Assembly (NCBI GenBank): GCA_963822095.1
Contig: CAWGGS010000028.1
Span: 62,001 to 126,000, forward strand
Source: CAWGGS01 sp963822095
Lineage (GTDB): Bacteria > Desulfobacterota > Desulfobulbia > Desulfobulbales > Desulfocapsaceae
Length of the DNA: 64,000 bases
Direction of reading: 5' to 3'
The notes under the pieces were generated by a model. The model was not told the DNA's origin. It saw only the letters and a list, made by a program, of their open reading frames with translations, and did not search any database. Position 1 is the first letter of the stretch, and the number at the start of each line of letters is the position of its first letter. Shown in pieces: positions 62,790 through 64,000 of the stretch. A program made the position numbers and the translations under genes.

Positions 62790-64000
62790 GTGGATTTGCA
62801 GATTTCAGTCCCCAAGATGGTGGAACGGTTTTTTCGTTACGTGGCGATCGATACCCAGTCGAGCGAAGAGTCTGAAAGTTATCCCAGTACTGCAAAACAG
62901 TTGGATCTGGGAAGACTGCTCCTTGAGGAACTCCAGGGCATGGGTTTGGCGGATACCTGGATGAGTGAGCATGGCTATGTTTTTGCCAGTCTGCCTGCCA
63001 CCACAGATAAGGATGTGCCGGTGATTGGCCTGATAGCTCATGTGGATACCTCCCCCGAGGTCTCCGGTTCAGGTGTCAAGCCGATGATTCATCAAGACTA
63101 TCAGGGTGGCGAGTTGGTTTTGCCGGGCGCACCTTCCATGACGATACGTCCCAAGGACAACCCGGCCCTGGCCAATTGTATGGGCCATGATATCATCACT
63201 ACGGATGGAACCACATTGTTGGGGGCTGATAACAAGGCAGGAGTCGCCGAGATCATGACGGCGGTAGACTACCTGTCAGGTCATCCGGAAATTGCCCATG
63301 GGCCGATTCGAATCGCCTTTACTGTCGATGAGGAGGTGGGGACCGGAACCAAATATTTCGACATAAAGGCGTTTGGCGCTCGGTATGCCTATACCATTGA
63401 CGGCGAAACAGCGGGGGAGCTGGAAGATGAAACATTCTGTGCCGATACGGCGATCGTCACCTTTGGCGGCATCAATCTCCATCCCGGCTTTGCCAAGGGC
63501 AAGATGCTCAATTCCATGCGCCAGGCAGCGGAATTCATAGATTTTCTTCCCAAGGACACCATGACTCCCGAAACCACGGATGAGCGGGAAGGGTATATCC
63601 ATCTGCACTCCATGACCGGCTCGGTGGAGAAAACGGTCCTCAGGTATCTGATCCGTGATTTCACACTGGAAGGGCTCCAGGAAAAAGAGACGCTCATGAA
63701 AACGGTGCTGGACTCCCTGCGGAAGAAATGTCCGCAACTGGTAGCAGAGCTTGCCATAGAGGAGGGGTACCGCAATATGAAATACGTGATCGATGCCCAT
63801 CCCCAGGTTGCCGATTTTGCAATCGAGGCCATCAGGCGGACCGGTCTTGAGCCGCGCCGCCACTCGATCCGTGGCGGCACGGACGGCGCAAGGCTCTGTG
63901 CCATGGGGTTGCCCACCCCCAATATCTTCACCGGCGGCCACAACTTCCACTCCCGCCTGGAATGGATCTCGGTCCAGGATATGGAAAAGGCGGTGGAGAC
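62790..64000 (+). CDS. pepT: Peptidase T (tripeptide aminopeptidase), 3' end outside the window
   Basis: 403 residues are visible, nearly the full length of the family (about 410). Peptidase T releases N-terminal residues from tripeptides in the cytoplasm. The zinc-binding M20 motifs are in place: LIAHVDTSP, LLGADNKAGVAEI, AFTVDEEVGTGTKYFD, TIDGET, and HSIRGGTDGARLCAMGLPTPN with GGHNFHSRLEW. The start is a GTG at 62790 with AAGGAG seven bases upstream. It runs off the right edge of the window still in frame. Confidence 0.96.
   Translation, partial: MDLQISVPKMVERFFRYVAIDTQSSEESESYPSTAKQLDLGRLLLEELQGMGLADTWMSEHGYVFASLPATTDKDVPVIGLIAHVDTSPEVSGSGVKPMIHQDYQGGELVLPGAPSMTIRPKDNPALANCMGHDIITTDGTTLLGADNKAGVAEIMTAVDYLSGHPEIAHGPIRIAFTVDEEVGTGTKYFDIKAFGARYAYTIDGETAGELEDETFCADTAIVTFGGINLHPGFAKGKMLNSMRQAAEFIDFLPKDTMTPETTDEREGYIHLHSMTGSVEKTVLRYLIRDFTLEGLQEKETLMKTVLDSLRKKCPQLVAELAIEEGYRNMKYVIDAHPQVADFAIEAIRRTGLEPRRHSIRGGTDGARLCAMGLPTPNIFTGGHNFHSRLEWISVQDMEKAVE

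Overview
The window looks like chromosome from a strictly anaerobic, probably sulfate-reducing or sulfur-metabolising deltaproteobacterium (Desulfobacterota; Desulfobulbales-like). The reasons are a MetF/MetV/Hdr/MvhD one-carbon and electron-bifurcation operon, an in-frame selenocysteine codon, many sigma-54 activators and multidomain histidine kinases, a YeiH-type putative sulfate exporter and small cysteine-rich proteins. No tRNA, rRNA or CRISPR array was recognised. The taxonomic placement is inference from gene content, not from a marker gene.

Layout. 0-1.6 kb: 3' part of uvrC and a cold-shock gene with clear terminators. 1.7-8.1 kb (minus strand): an unknown membrane protein, then a signalling group (two ACT-like proteins, a PAS histidine kinase, a receiver-PAS-kinase hybrid) and a separate single-domain receiver with its own terminator. 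8.3-16.1 kb (minus): tusA-like, Sec-containing HdrC/HdrB-like protein, metF paralogue, tandem hdrA, mvhD, metV, metF. I read this as an Hdr-coupled methylenetetrahydrofolate reductase operon. It starts at a sigma-54 promoter and faces a divergent PAS-AAA+-Fis activator (16.3-17.7 kb). 17.8-28.2 kb: LTA-synthase-like membrane sulfatase, SUMF1-type protein, NtrC-like regulator, YeiH-type transporter, heme-binding (DUF3365) histidine kinase. 28.6-35.9 kb: two exported proteins of unknown function, an OmpA-like lipoprotein and a SLOG (YpsA/molybdenum-carrier-like) domain fused to a membrane segment.

37.1-45.2 kb (minus) is an exopolysaccharide export/ligase cluster (exported small protein, beta-barrel, Wza-like, Wzc-like BY-kinase, Wzy/WaaL-like TPR ligase) behind a candidate sigma-54 promoter. 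It carries three unusual tandem-repeat arrays (73-bp, 7-bp and 9-bp units). 45.8-49.2 kb is a small mobile island: a Phd/PIN toxin-antitoxin pair whose toxin is cut by an IS3-type element, which is itself cut by a complete IS1634-like element with visible inverted repeats.

49.2-64 kb is mixed housekeeping and conserved unknowns: an internally shortened PEP/pyruvate-binding-type protein next to gdhA, arginyl/leucyl protein transferase, AmrS radical SAM enzyme, a third MetF homologue, enoyl-CoA hydratase, TerB, and two adjacent proteins that combine a GspE-N/MshEN-like domain with multiple DUF202 membrane modules. The window ends inside pepT.

The most notable items are the selenoprotein (in-frame TGA at 15019-15021 with a 7-bp/5-nt SECIS-like hairpin 15 nt downstream) within the bifurcating MetF operon, its sigma-54 control region, the MshEN-DUF202 pair, the SLOG-membrane fusion, and the repeat arrays around the polysaccharide genes.
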